The notes under the pieces were generated by a model. The model saw nothing but the letters and a program-made list of their open reading frames with translations. It searched no databases and was not told the DNA's origin. Both the position numbers and the translations under genes were made by a program. From Arthrobacter sp. RIT-PI-e (GTDB lineage: Bacteria; Actinomycetota; Actinomycetes; Actinomycetales; Micrococcaceae), in contig NZ_LGIU01000013.1 in assembly GCF_001187915.1 (NCBI RefSeq), positions 1 to 33,397 on the forward strand: a stretch of DNA of 33,397 nucleotides, in the 5' to 3' direction. Positions 14,193 through 22,380 of this stretch are shown here, piece by piece. The first letter of the stretch is position 1; the number at the start of each line of letters is the position of its first letter.

Positions 14193-15604
14193 TCGGGGAA
14201 GCAATCGGGAACTTCCTGAGCACGGCCGCCGGTAACGCGCTTGAGGACATGATCAAGTTCTTTGCGGGCTGGGTCATCCAGATCCTGACGGAGATTCTGA
14301 ACTTCGTCGGGACGTGGTGGCTGAGCATCGGGGCACCCTCGATGGGGGAAGGCTCTGCCACGGAGCGGATCCGGTCCTCGACGGTGATCTTCGTCGGTAT
14401 GGCCGGTGTGATCGGGACTGCGTTCGCGCTGATCCGGGTGGCCCGTGAGCAGGACCGCAACTCGACCGAGAACCTGGTGATGGGGATCATCCGCACCATC
14501 CTGGTGACGGCGATCGCGGTTCCCATGGTCGCGTTGCTGTTCGCGGCCACTGACGAGCTCGCGCCCTGGCTGGTCACCATCATTTCCGGGTCCGCGCAGG
14601 AAGACGGCCTCGGGCAGGCGATGGGGCTGGATGCTATCGCGGGTGCCGAAATGACTCTTCAGCTCGCCGGGATCGTCATAGTGATCATCCCGCTGGCCCT
14701 GCTGGGGGCGGTCCTGAACGCGCTCATCGTGATCTTCTCCTACGGTATGGCGATCGCCCTGTGCGGGGTCCTGCCGATCTTCGCCGCCGCCTCCCAGACC
14801 GAGCGGGGCCGGAAGTCCTTCGACAAGGCCGTGGCATGGCTGGCGGCCGTGGTCCTGTTCAAACCCGCGGCCGCGATTCTCTACGGGGCAGGGCTCGCGT
14901 TGCTCAAGGGCATTGACGGGACGGCGGAGAACGAGTTGGGGAACACGATGATCAGCCTCATCACGGGCCTGGTCGTGATCCTCAGCGCTTCGGTTGCCAT
15001 GCCTGCCCTGGCGAAGGTCCTGGTCCCTGCGGTCAGTTCCGGTCCGACGGGTATGGGCGCGTCCGGGTTGGCGATGCTCGGTGGTGCTCTGGCGATCGGC
15101 GCGGTCACCGCAGGTGTCGGAGCGGCGGGTATGGCAGCAGCCAGTACCGCAGCAGGAGGTGCCGGCGCCGCAGGCACTGCGGGCACGGCGGGAATCGCAG
15201 CGGCCGGTACTGCCGGGACCGCTGGTACTGCCGGGACGACAGGTGCGGCTCTTGCTGAAGGGACGAGTAGTGCGTCTGCCCTGACGGGAGGCACCGGGGC
15301 GGCTGGTCCTGGTGGTGCTCCTGGCGGTGCGGGGCTCGGCGGTGGGATCGGTGGGACCGGCTCTGGTGGGGGGCCCGGGGGTGCTGGTCCTGGTGGTGGG
15401 ACCGGCGTCAGTGGGGGGATGGGGGCCAGCGGGGGAGGCGGGTTCAACGGCGGACCAGGTACAGGCGGTGGGCTGGTAGCACCGGGGCCAATGGTGGTAC
15501 CGGGACCGGCGGAGGTACCGGAGGGGCTGGGAGTACCGGGGGCTCTGGTGTTGGCGGGCCCTCGGGTGCTGAACAGCAAGCCCAACGATCGGGGGCCCCT
15601 GTAA
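14174..15604 (+). CDS. VirB6/TrbL-like polytopic channel protein, apparently frameshifted near its 3' end
   Basis: The protein has about eight membrane helices within residues 1-320. They include WVIQILTEILNFVGTWW and IVIVIIPLALLGAVLNALIV, and a conserved polar segment AAASQTERGRKSFDKAVAW. A long Gly/Ala/Ser-rich cytoplasmic or outer tail follows. Length, helix number and Gly-rich tail match TrbL/VirB6-type proteins of actinobacterial conjugative elements. The start is GTG 14174 or, with a TTGA overlap and a purine-rich GGGGA upstream, TTG 14189; the latter fits the operon's habit. After about 15470 the frame turns Pro/Val-rich and stops at 15604, while the -1 frame continues Gly-rich to 15972, so the natural product is probably longer. 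Confidence 0.8.
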   Translation: MGTSILIGEAIGNFLSTAAGNALEDMIKFFAGWVIQILTEILNFVGTWWLSIGAPSMGEGSATERIRSSTVIFVGMAGVIGTAFALIRVAREQDRNSTENLVMGIIRTILVTAIAVPMVALLFAATDELAPWLVTIISGSAQEDGLGQAMGLDAIAGAEMTLQLAGIVIVIIPLALLGAVLNALIVIFSYGMAIALCGVLPIFAAASQTERGRKSFDKAVAWLAAVVLFKPAAAILYGAGLALLKGIDGTAENELGNTMISLITGLVVILSASVAMPALAKVLVPAVSSGPTGMGASGLAMLGGALAIGAVTAGVGAAGMAAASTAAGGAGAAGTAGTAGIAAAGTAGTAGTAGTTGAALAEGTSSASALTGGTGAAGPGGAPGGAGLGGGIGGTGSGGGPGGAGPGGGTGVSGGMGASGGGGFNGGPGTGGGLVAPGPMVVPGPAEVPEGLGVPGALVLAGPRVLNSKPNDRGPL

Positions 15605-15972
15605 CCACGGAGACCGGCGCGGAGAACACCGGGAGCGGGAACGGCGCTGGTGGTCCATCGGGCGCGGAGCAGCAGGCACCGGCACCGGGTGCTCCTGCCG
15701 AGATGGGTGGGACAGGTACCGGGTCCGTGGGTGGCACCGGTGGCGGGCCTTCCGGTGCGGAATCTGCCTCATCCACCACGAGGGCGTCGGGGGAGGCACC
15801 CGGTGGGGATACCGCCGGTTCCCCCACGGCCGAGGGATACCGCGACGGTGCCCCGGGCGGGGCAGAGAAGTCAGCGGATCGATCGGGGTTCAACCGGCAG
15901 CGGATCGAATACGCGTTGCGGGACGCAGCGCGGGAAGCAGAACACTCAGTGGAGAGCGGGAATGACGTATGA
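15472..15972 (+). pseudogene. C-terminal continuation of the VirB6/TrbL-like protein in the -1 frame
   Basis: From the GGG at 15470-15472 the -1 frame is open for 167 codons and keeps the same Gly/Thr/Ser-rich composition. It then ends in a distinct charged helix, FNRQRIEYALRDAAREAEHS, and a TGA at 15970-15972. That stop overlaps the next gene's ATG as ATGA, exactly as elsewhere in this operon, so this is very likely the true end of the upstream gene. An ATG at 15703 exists but has no good ribosome site. One missing G in GGTGGGCTGG would restore a single frame. This could be an assembly error, a real mutation or programmed -1 slippage. Confidence 0.65.
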
Positions 15973-17501
15973 GCACTGACCAGCAGATTGTTCGGCAGTA
16001 CGGCAACATCGCCGAGGACAAGACGGCGGGGATGATGGGGTTCACCATGGCCTCAACCGCCGTCCTGGGCGTCGGGGCGATAGGCGTGTTCATCGCGATC
16101 ATGCTCTCTCAGATTTGGGTGGCTATCGGTATCGCTGTGGTCGCGTTCGCGGCCGCCATGATGCTCGGGTCCAAGGACCGCTACGGCCGGTCGAAGCCGG
16201 AGCGGTGGATCGCCCGTTCCATGCACGCCAAGGGCGTAAACGCTGGCGCCACTACCTACAAGGCCGGGCCTGTGTCGCAGATCCCGGACGGCTCGTTCCG
16301 GGCGCCGGGTCTGCTGGCGGCCACCGAACTGATCGAGTTCCGTGACCTGTTCGGTCATGAAGGGGTCATGCTCTGGCACCCGAAGCTGAAAACCGGGACG
16401 GTGTTCTTCTCCACCAATTCCTCCGGGTTGGGGTTGCTCGATCAGGACCGGGTGAACCGGCTGGTCGGGTCATGGGCGGCGTTCCAGCGCGACGCCGGGT
16501 CCAACGCCCGGGTCGAGCAGATCGCGGTCACCACCCAGTCCACGACCGATCCGGGAGAGCGTCTGCCGGATGCTGTGGCGGTAGCCCGGGCGCAGGCCGG
16601 GAACCACGAGGTACCATCCTTCGCCCGGCAGGTCATGGATGACGTGGTGCAGAACCTCAACCACAACGTGCCCAAGCTCGAGCAGTGGGTGTCCCTGACA
16701 TTCAGTGGCAAGGCCAATGACCAGGGCCGGGCGCCGGAGCGCAGCGCGGATGAGCTGGTGTCCGATGTGACGTCCCTGCTGCAAGGGTTCATCGAAGAGC
16801 TGGAGTCCGTCGGTGCGGGCAGCGTGTCCCTGATGAAGACGGCGGATCTGACGGATCAGACGTATGTGGCCTACAACCCTCTGGCCGCCGGTGCGGTGGA
16901 GCGGGCACGCCTGACCGGTACCGGTACCGGCTTGAGCTGGCACGAGGTCGGTCCGGCATCCGCGCGGATGGTCGGGTTCCCGGGCCGGTACGAGCACGCC
17001 GGCGTGGTCAGTAAGTCGTGGCAGATGTTCCGGCCCCCTGCTGGGACGTTCCGGGAGAACGCTCTGGTGGCCCTGTTGAGCCCGGACGCGTCCATGGTGC
17101 AGAAACGGGTCACCGTGTTCTACCGGCCGCAGCCACCGGAGAAGTCCGCCGTCCAGGTCCAGGAAGCATTGACGAACGCGCAGTTCGCCACGAATCAGAA
17201 GGGCCGCCGCCCGACCAGCTCGCAGATCATCGCCCTGGAGAAGGCGAGGAAGGCAGAGCGGGAGCAGGCCGAGGGCGCGGCCCTGGTGCGCTTCGCTATC
17301 GGCATCACGGCCACCGTGCACACGCGTGAGCAGTTGGGACCGGTGGAGTCCTCGATCATGCGCAACGCCTCTACCGGGATCCAGATGCGGGTGCGCGGGT
17401 GTGACTACAACGACGATGCGGCGTTCGCGTTCAACCTCGGACTCGGTCTGATCCCGGAGCAAGTCGCCACCATTTCCTCCAGCGTCAGGAAGGCCCTCTA
17501 G
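15969..17501 (+). CDS. SCO6880-family transfer protein (VirB3/VirB4 N-terminal-like)
   Basis: This 510-aa protein has two adjacent membrane helices near the N-terminus (about residues 22-45 and 48-68), the PrgI/VirB3-like part. A long cytoplasmic region follows with the features of SCO6880-type proteins, including KDRYGRSKPERW, QPPEKSAVQVQEALTNAQF and a closing TGIQMRVRGCDYNDDAAFAF. There is no Walker A motif, so the ATPase function lies in the next gene. The two together appear to replace a full-length VirB3-VirB4. ATGA overlap with the gene before and immediate TAG-ATG contact with the gene after argue for stoichiometric production. Confidence 0.85.
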   Translation: MSTDQQIVRQYGNIAEDKTAGMMGFTMASTAVLGVGAIGVFIAIMLSQIWVAIGIAVVAFAAAMMLGSKDRYGRSKPERWIARSMHAKGVNAGATTYKAGPVSQIPDGSFRAPGLLAATELIEFRDLFGHEGVMLWHPKLKTGTVFFSTNSSGLGLLDQDRVNRLVGSWAAFQRDAGSNARVEQIAVTTQSTTDPGERLPDAVAVARAQAGNHEVPSFARQVMDDVVQNLNHNVPKLEQWVSLTFSGKANDQGRAPERSADELVSDVTSLLQGFIEELESVGAGSVSLMKTADLTDQTYVAYNPLAAGAVERARLTGTGTGLSWHEVGPASARMVGFPGRYEHAGVVSKSWQMFRPPAGTFRENALVALLSPDASMVQKRVTVFYRPQPPEKSAVQVQEALTNAQFATNQKGRRPTSSQIIALEKARKAEREQAEGAALVRFAIGITATVHTREQLGPVESSIMRNASTGIQMRVRGCDYNDDAAFAFNLGLGLIPEQVATISSSVRKAL

Positions 17502-19040
17502 ATGTCCGTGATCGACAACCTGGTCGACAAGATCAGCGACAAGTTCCTGGGGAAGTCAGCGGCCGCGACGTCGGCCGCCGCAACGTTCCCGCAGCTCACT
17601 GACAAGGGCGTCAAGGTCCGTGACGGGGGAATGGTGACGTGGGTGGAACCTCCCCCTGAGTTCACCGCCACCTCGCAGCAGACCGCCGGGCTGTGGCCAT
17701 TCTGCGTCGGCACGTCCTCACCCCTGGTCGGGGCGATCCTGGGCCGGAACCTCCTCAACGGGTCCGTGGTGTGCGGGGACCCGATCTCGTTGTTCCTGCG
17801 CGGGATCATCTCCTCCCCGTCCGGGTTCATCCTGGGCCTGAATGGGCGGGGGAAGTCCTCGGTGGCCGTCCGTATGGCGCTGGCCCTGATCGACCAAGGC
17901 TTCCTGATCCTGGTGGCCGGGGACCTCAAACCCGACTTCGCCGGGGTCGTGAAGGAAACGGGCGGGCAGATCATCCGGGTCGCCCCCGGTGTCGGGGGAA
18001 TCAATCCGCTGGATGCTGGACCGTTGTGGAACAGGCTCGGGGAGCTCAAGGCCCCGGTGCAGCGTCAGATGAAAGCTGAGATCCACAGCCGCCGCCTGAG
18101 CACCCTCACCGGGTTGATCGAACTGGTCTTCAAGGAACCGCTCGATGCGAAGAAGCAGGAGCAGACCGTGCTGTCCATGGCGATTGCCATGGCCGCTGAG
18201 ACTGCCGAGGCTGAGGGGCGGCAGCCGTTGGTGGCCGATGTCGTTGCGGTCATTAAGGCGAAACCAGCACATATTCAGGCCGCGTTGCTGATCGAGAACG
18301 AGCACGAGTACCTGCCGCAGGTGAAGAACCTGCTGGCCGGGTTGAACGCGCTCGGTGAGCACGGCCCGTTCGGGGACGTGTTCTGCCAGCCGACCACCGA
18401 GCAGATGCGTATGGACGCCTCGGTGGACTTCGACATCTCGATGATTGACGAGTCGCTGCTGTCGCTCCGGGCCGCGGTGCAGACGGTGTGCTGGTCCTAC
18501 GGTCAGGCCGGTGTCTCGGCCGCAAAGACCATGGCCGACGCCGGGCTCATGGAAGAACGCCACCACCTGATGATCATGGACGAGCTGTGGCAGTCCTTGC
18601 GGGCTTCTGAGCTGCTGGTGCACCAGATCGACGCCCTCACCCGCCTGAACAGGACAAAGGGGTTGGGTCAGCTGATGATCACGCACTCCATGAAGGACCT
18701 GCTGCTGTCCACGGATGAGCTGACGAAGATCGCCACCGGGTTCGTGGAACGCTCCAGCGTAAAGATCCTCGGCGGGCTCGCGCAGAACGAGATGAGCCTC
18801 ATCGAGACGGTGTTCCCTGTCTCCGAGCGGGAAAAAAGCCTGCTGGTGTCCTGGTCCGCGGAAGGGTCGATGAACCCAAACACCGGTGAAGTCTCGCCCC
18901 CGCCGGGGCGCGGCCGGTTCATGCTCAAGACCGGAGACGAGCCCGGGGTCCCGTTCCGGGTGAACCTCACCGCTGGGGAACTCAGAGCCCACGATACGAA
19001 CAAGGCGTGGGCCGCCGCGCAAGCAAAGGCGAACCTGTGA
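17502..19040 (+). CDS. VirB4/TraC-like conjugation ATPase
   Basis: This 512-aa protein begins immediately after the SCO6880-type stop, with AGGAAGG about ten bases upstream. Walker A is GLNGRGKSS (112-120) and Walker B LMIMDE (356-361), followed by RTKGLGQLMITHS, the sensor-like segment of VirB4/TraG-type motors. The usual N-terminal VirB4 domain is missing and is probably supplied by the preceding gene. It has no membrane helix. The likely role is a hexameric motor powering assembly or DNA passage through the type IV channel. Its last three bases overlap the coupling-protein start (GTGA). Confidence 0.88.
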   Translation: MSVIDNLVDKISDKFLGKSAAATSAAATFPQLTDKGVKVRDGGMVTWVEPPPEFTATSQQTAGLWPFCVGTSSPLVGAILGRNLLNGSVVCGDPISLFLRGIISSPSGFILGLNGRGKSSVAVRMALALIDQGFLILVAGDLKPDFAGVVKETGGQIIRVAPGVGGINPLDAGPLWNRLGELKAPVQRQMKAEIHSRRLSTLTGLIELVFKEPLDAKKQEQTVLSMAIAMAAETAEAEGRQPLVADVVAVIKAKPAHIQAALLIENEHEYLPQVKNLLAGLNALGEHGPFGDVFCQPTTEQMRMDASVDFDISMIDESLLSLRAAVQTVCWSYGQAGVSAAKTMADAGLMEERHHLMIMDELWQSLRASELLVHQIDALTRLNRTKGLGQLMITHSMKDLLLSTDELTKIATGFVERSSVKILGGLAQNEMSLIETVFPVSEREKSLLVSWSAEGSMNPNTGEVSPPPGRGRFMLKTGDEPGVPFRVNLTAGELRAHDTNKAWAAAQAKANL

Positions 19041-20716
19041 ACAGCGACGACAACGGATCAGCGATCACGGTCATCGGGGTCCTGGGCGCGATCGCCCTCG
19101 CGGTAGGTCTGATACACCTGGGCGCGGTCATCACCCCCGCCCCGGTGGATCTGCCCTGGAACCCGATTGCCCTGGGGCTCGGGTTCATGCGAGGCACACC
19201 GTGGCCGCCAGCGGCCACGTGGTTGCTCGGGGCCGAAGCACTGCTCGGCGTCGTGGCCCTGGCGTGGTGGGGGACCCGGACACGCTCGAGGACGTCCGAA
19301 GCCTCCCGCAGGATGAGTCCTGGGGGCAAGATGAATCCGGCCCTGGAGGACGCCCGTCTCATCGAGGCGGCACGTCTGCACCCGGACGCGGAAGGCATCG
19401 GCCCGGGCCTGACCATCGGCTACACCGGGGACACCGGCACCAGAGCCGTAATCCAGGGCTGGCGTGAGTGCTCAGCGCACGTGTGGGGGACCGGTCGGGG
19501 TAAGACCACGACGCAGGTCGTCCGGCACGCCACCGAAGCCCCCGGGCCGTACATCATGACCAGTAACAAGGTTGACGGCGTGGCTGAGGTCCTGGCTGCA
19601 CGGTCGGAGACCGGGACGGTGTGGTTGTTCGACCCTCGGCACATCTGGCGGGACAGCACCCGGCCTGCGATGATCTTCGACCCGCTCACCGTCGTCACGG
19701 ACACGGTCAGCGCGGGCGAGGTCGCGTCGATCTTCGAGACTGCGTCGGCTCCCAGTGCCGGGTCCGGCCGGGGAGATGCGCAGTTCGACTCGCAGGGGCG
19801 TGACTTCCTGTCCTGGTGTCTCCTTGCTGCCGCGAAAAGCGACGGCACGATAAGGGACGTCTTGCGTTGGGTGTCTAGTGCGGACTTCTTAGAACCAGCA
19901 GGTCTACTCCAGCGTGCCGGTCACACGGGCCCAGCTGCCGCGTTGAAGGGCATGGGAGACCAGCCCGAGGACACACGGGGATCCGTGGCCGCCAGTGCCC
20001 AGCGCATGGCCTCCGCGCTGGTGCACGATGAGCTCATGGCGTGGTCGACGCCAACCCCGGGTGTGCCGGTATTCAGTCCTGCCCGATTCGTCACCGGCAA
20101 GGACACTCTGGTCCTGCTCACCCAGGATGCTGCGGGGTCGGGGGCCGCGTTCGTGTCCATCCTCGCCTACGCGGTGTTCACCGCCGCGCAGAAAGCCGCA
20201 CGTAAGGCCGGTGGGCGCCTACCGGTGCCGCTGGTCGCTGACCTGGATGAGGTCGGAAACGTCGTGAAACTCAAGCAGCTGCCCGAGTGGTATTCCTACT
20301 TCGGGTCCATGGGCATCGTCGTCAGCTCCTACTTCCAGACCAAGGGCCAGGGTGTTGCCATGCTCGATCGGACCGGCTGGGACACCCTGTGGTCGGCGGC
20401 CGCGATCAAGGTCTACGGCGGCGGATCCGATGACACACAGTTCCTCGAATCTTTGTCCAAGACCATCGGACAGTACGACGCGAAGGTTCGCAGCAGCTCG
20501 ACGTCGAAGAACGGGTCCTCCCGGTCCGTGCAGACCCAGCGCCGAGACATCATGTCCGTCTCCCAGCTCTCTGAGCTTCCGGCTAACCGGGCATGGGTGA
20601 AGAGCTCCACCGGGGGCGGGACGATCGTGCGTACCGTGCCATGGTTCCGGGACAAGACCATCAGCGCCCTCATCGGAGCAACCGTTGAACGCATCAAGGC
20701 AGGACAACCTTCATGA
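19037..20716 (+). CDS. VirD4/TraG-like coupling protein
   Basis: This 559-aa protein starts at GTG 19037, overlapping the preceding stop as GTGA; a further upstream GTG (19007) would add ten residues inside the previous gene and is less likely. Two membrane helices (about residues 8-33 and 62-80) are followed by a cytoplasmic ATPase: Walker A GTGRGKTT (151-158), then PYIMTSNKVDGV, the TraG/VirD4 motif after the P-loop. Walker B is PLVADLDEVGN, followed by YFQTKGQ and the C-terminal SVSQLSELPANRAWV. Coupling proteins select the DNA-protein substrate and deliver it to the channel. No relaxase was seen in the window to partner with it. Confidence 0.9.
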   Translation: MNSDDNGSAITVIGVLGAIALAVGLIHLGAVITPAPVDLPWNPIALGLGFMRGTPWPPAATWLLGAEALLGVVALAWWGTRTRSRTSEASRRMSPGGKMNPALEDARLIEAARLHPDAEGIGPGLTIGYTGDTGTRAVIQGWRECSAHVWGTGRGKTTTQVVRHATEAPGPYIMTSNKVDGVAEVLAARSETGTVWLFDPRHIWRDSTRPAMIFDPLTVVTDTVSAGEVASIFETASAPSAGSGRGDAQFDSQGRDFLSWCLLAAAKSDGTIRDVLRWVSSADFLEPAGLLQRAGHTGPAAALKGMGDQPEDTRGSVAASAQRMASALVHDELMAWSTPTPGVPVFSPARFVTGKDTLVLLTQDAAGSGAAFVSILAYAVFTAAQKAARKAGGRLPVPLVADLDEVGNVVKLKQLPEWYSYFGSMGIVVSSYFQTKGQGVAMLDRTGWDTLWSAAAIKVYGGGSDDTQFLESLSKTIGQYDAKVRSSSTSKNGSSRSVQTQRRDIMSVSQLSELPANRAWVKSSTGGGTIVRTVPWFRDKTISALIGATVERIKAGQPS

Positions 20717-21087
20717 GTGAGCATCTGACTGCAGCAACCGAGTCCGGTGAAGATCTCGAGGCAGTCACTCCGGCTGACCTCGTCGAATGGGTGAGCTACC
20801 TCGTGTCCAGGGTCGAATCTGTCGATCGCTCGAGTGGTCAGCACTGGTGCTCCCAGTGGTGGAACCACCCGGAGGCGATAGACCGCTTTCGTGCGCTGCA
20901 CGAGCGGTGGCTGGAAGCCCAGGCTGACGGTGGAATGTCGTCTTGGTGGGTCGATCATTTTGATCGGCACGCCAGCGTACTTTTCTCGAAGCGTGGTCCC
21001 TTCGGTGAGTGCGGGACTACTCATGTGGTTAGCACCACTCGCCGGATTCTAGCTACGGAACAACCGCCTAACGGCTGGAGCTGGTGA
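20713..21087 (+). CDS. DUF4913-family protein
   Basis: This 124-aa protein has the signature WCSQWWNHPEAIDRFRALHERW followed by GGMSSWWVDHFDRHASVLFS and GPFGEC, a Trp-rich pattern characteristic of DUF4913 proteins found beside coupling proteins on actinobacterial plasmids and integrative elements. Its start overlaps the coupling-protein stop as ATGA. It has no membrane segment or enzyme motif. The function is unknown; constant linkage suggests an accessory of DNA processing or of the coupling protein. It is the last clear gene of the transfer operon. Confidence 0.85.
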   Translation: MSEHLTAATESGEDLEAVTPADLVEWVSYLVSRVESVDRSSGQHWCSQWWNHPEAIDRFRALHERWLEAQADGGMSSWWVDHFDRHASVLFSKRGPFGECGTTHVVSTTRRILATEQPPNGWSW

Positions 21088-21569
21088 GAGTACTAACCTT
21101 GAGGTCCCTCACTGCCGCATCATTGCGTGGTTCGCTCACACGGATCTCAAAATACAAGGCTTCTATTACAAAGCCGATCTCGGCTTGTAATGCGCGTTGT
21201 ATCACCTTGAACGACACGCAGTCGTTGCTCAACCTGCGTCACCGGGTCTTCCAGCTCGGGGGTAGGTATGGCCTGAAGCAGCAATTGGACAGAGCCTGGT
21301 CCACTAAACGTGATGTCGTAGTCCACCGTTGTAATGAAGGAGTCGTAGCGGCTCAGGGCGGCGGTCTGATCGTGAAGGAGGCGCATCACGCCACGTATCA
21401 CCCTCTGGTTCAACATATTCTTCAATCAGGTGTTCTGGGCTGACAGCGTCCACATGGGCCAAGCAGCAGGGATTGGCTGGCTGGCTCTGGTAGCTAGAGG
21501 GCTCGGGTATTGCGAGATCCGGACGAGTTGCGAGTAATGGGTCTCCTCTTTGAGACGTCTACAGGTCCT
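21088..21569. other. Boundary stretch between transfer operon and catabolic island
   Basis: Base composition falls towards about 55 % GC and codon bias weakens. Overlapping open frames exist on both strands but none has a recognised family. This is the junction between two functional blocks and may hold eroded genes. No transposase, integrase or clear repeat was seen. Confidence 0.4.
21147..21416 (-). CDS. Possible small hypothetical protein or gene remnant
   Basis: From ATG 21414-21416 this frame encodes 89 residues, including SFITTVDYDITFSGPGSV and ELEDPVTQVEQRLRVVQGD, which look like genuine protein sequence. The plus strand also has an overlapping open frame (21084-21443) with mixed codon use. 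There is only a weak ribosome site and no known domain. It could be the 3' part of a lost gene or a short accessory protein. Confidence 0.3.
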   Translation of the reverse strand: MLNQRVIRGVMRLLHDQTAALSRYDSFITTVDYDITFSGPGSVQLLLQAIPTPELEDPVTQVEQRLRVVQGDTTRITSRDRLCNRSLVF

Positions 21570-21607
21570 GACCGAGCAAATCCGATCGCGCCTGGGCTTG
21601 CTCGGTC
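21570..21607 (-). terminator. Hairpin downstream of the regulator gene
   Basis: GACCGAGCAA (21570-21579) pairs perfectly with TTGCTCGGTC (21598-21607) around an 18-base loop, 13 bases beyond the stop of the FadR-type gene at 21621. A smaller hairpin, GTCTC-CTCTTT-GAGAC, follows at 21541-21556. There is no T-run, so termination strength is uncertain. Confidence 0.5.
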
Positions 21608-21620
21608 TGATGGTGCGTAG

Positions 21621-22379
21621 CTATGCGGTGGCTTCTACGGCGGACTCGACGAGGGTTGCACGTAGTCGATCGCTGGCCGCCGCCATGTGAGTTTCCATGG
21701 CTGCCTGGGCTTCTGCGGGTTTGCGGTCTCGAATGTGTTCGAAGACCGGGACGTGTTCGCACCGTGATGGTTCGAATGATTCTGCTGCGTCCATGACGCG
21801 GTGTATCCAGACCCTGAGCAGGGCGGAGATGCTTTTGAGCATGTTCGCCATGACGAGGTTGCCGGAGGCGTCGGCGACGGCGAGGTGGAATTCGACGTCA
21901 GCGGCGACGAAAGCGTCGGTGGTGGTCGCCGCTTCCATCGCCTGGAGCGCGTTCTCGATCCGGGTGAGGTCCTCCGCGGTCCTGCGCTCGGCGGCGAGTT
22001 TCGTTGTGACGGTCTCGATGTGCTGGCGGGCCTCGATGAGGTCGGTGGCGCTGCGTTCGCCGAGCATGAGTCCCCATTCAATGACGCGGGGGAGCAGGTC
22101 GGAGGCGCTTCCTCGGAGGAAGGTGCCACCTCCGTGTCTGAATTCGATGAGTCCGAGCAGGCCGAGGGACTTGATTCCTTCGCGGACGACAGAGCGTCCT
22201 ACACCGAAGGATTCACTGAGCTGCCGTTCAGAGGGAAGTTTCTGGCCGGGACCGACCTGCCCGCTGAGAATGTAGTCCAGCAGCGCCCGGGCCACCTCCG
22301 TGGAGGCAGGCTCGGCGTGGACGATGTTGAGGCGTCCGAGGCCGGCGATGGGTTCGGTTTTCGTGCTGTCCGTGGCCAT
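21621..22379 (-). CDS. FadR-type GntR transcriptional regulator of the catabolic island
   Basis: This 252-aa protein starts at ATG 22377-22379, one base after the RraA gene's stop; the longer frame upstream only shadows that gene. The N-terminal winged helix reads KLPSERQLSESFGVGRSVVREGIKSLGLLGLIEFR, the GntR pattern. The all-helical FCD effector domain (about residues 100-245) contains IEARQHIETVTTKLAAER, DVEFHLAVADASGN and the His of HIRDRKPAEAQ, likely metal and ligand contacts. FadR-type proteins bind TGGTnnnACCA-like palindromes, and such sites occur at 22939, 27822, 27852 and 29162. It is probably a repressor released by a pathway intermediate. Confidence 0.88.
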   Translation of the reverse strand: MATDSTKTEPIAGLGRLNIVHAEPASTEVARALLDYILSGQVGPGQKLPSERQLSESFGVGRSVVREGIKSLGLLGLIEFRHGGGTFLRGSASDLLPRVIEWGLMLGERSATDLIEARQHIETVTTKLAAERRTAEDLTRIENALQAMEAATTTDAFVAADVEFHLAVADASGNLVMANMLKSISALLRVWIHRVMDAAESFEPSRCEHVPVFEHIRDRKPAEAQAAMETHMAAASDRLRATLVESAVEATA

Positions 22380-22380
22380 G

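Noticed and set aside
14165-15799. Minus-strand open frame of 544 codons opposite the VirB6-like gene
   Set aside because: The composition is dominated by Arg, Pro and His, as expected for the complement of Gly/Ala-rich coding DNA, and there is no start context.
17718-19022. Minus-strand open frame of 434 codons opposite the VirB4-like gene
   Set aside because: It is antisense to clear Walker motifs and shows no domain.
21084-21443. Plus-strand frame following the DUF4913-type gene with a GTGA overlap
   Set aside because: The overlap is tempting because the operon uses this pattern, but codon use is mixed, the composition is odd and no family was seen. The opposite strand has an equally plausible frame, so neither is called with confidence.
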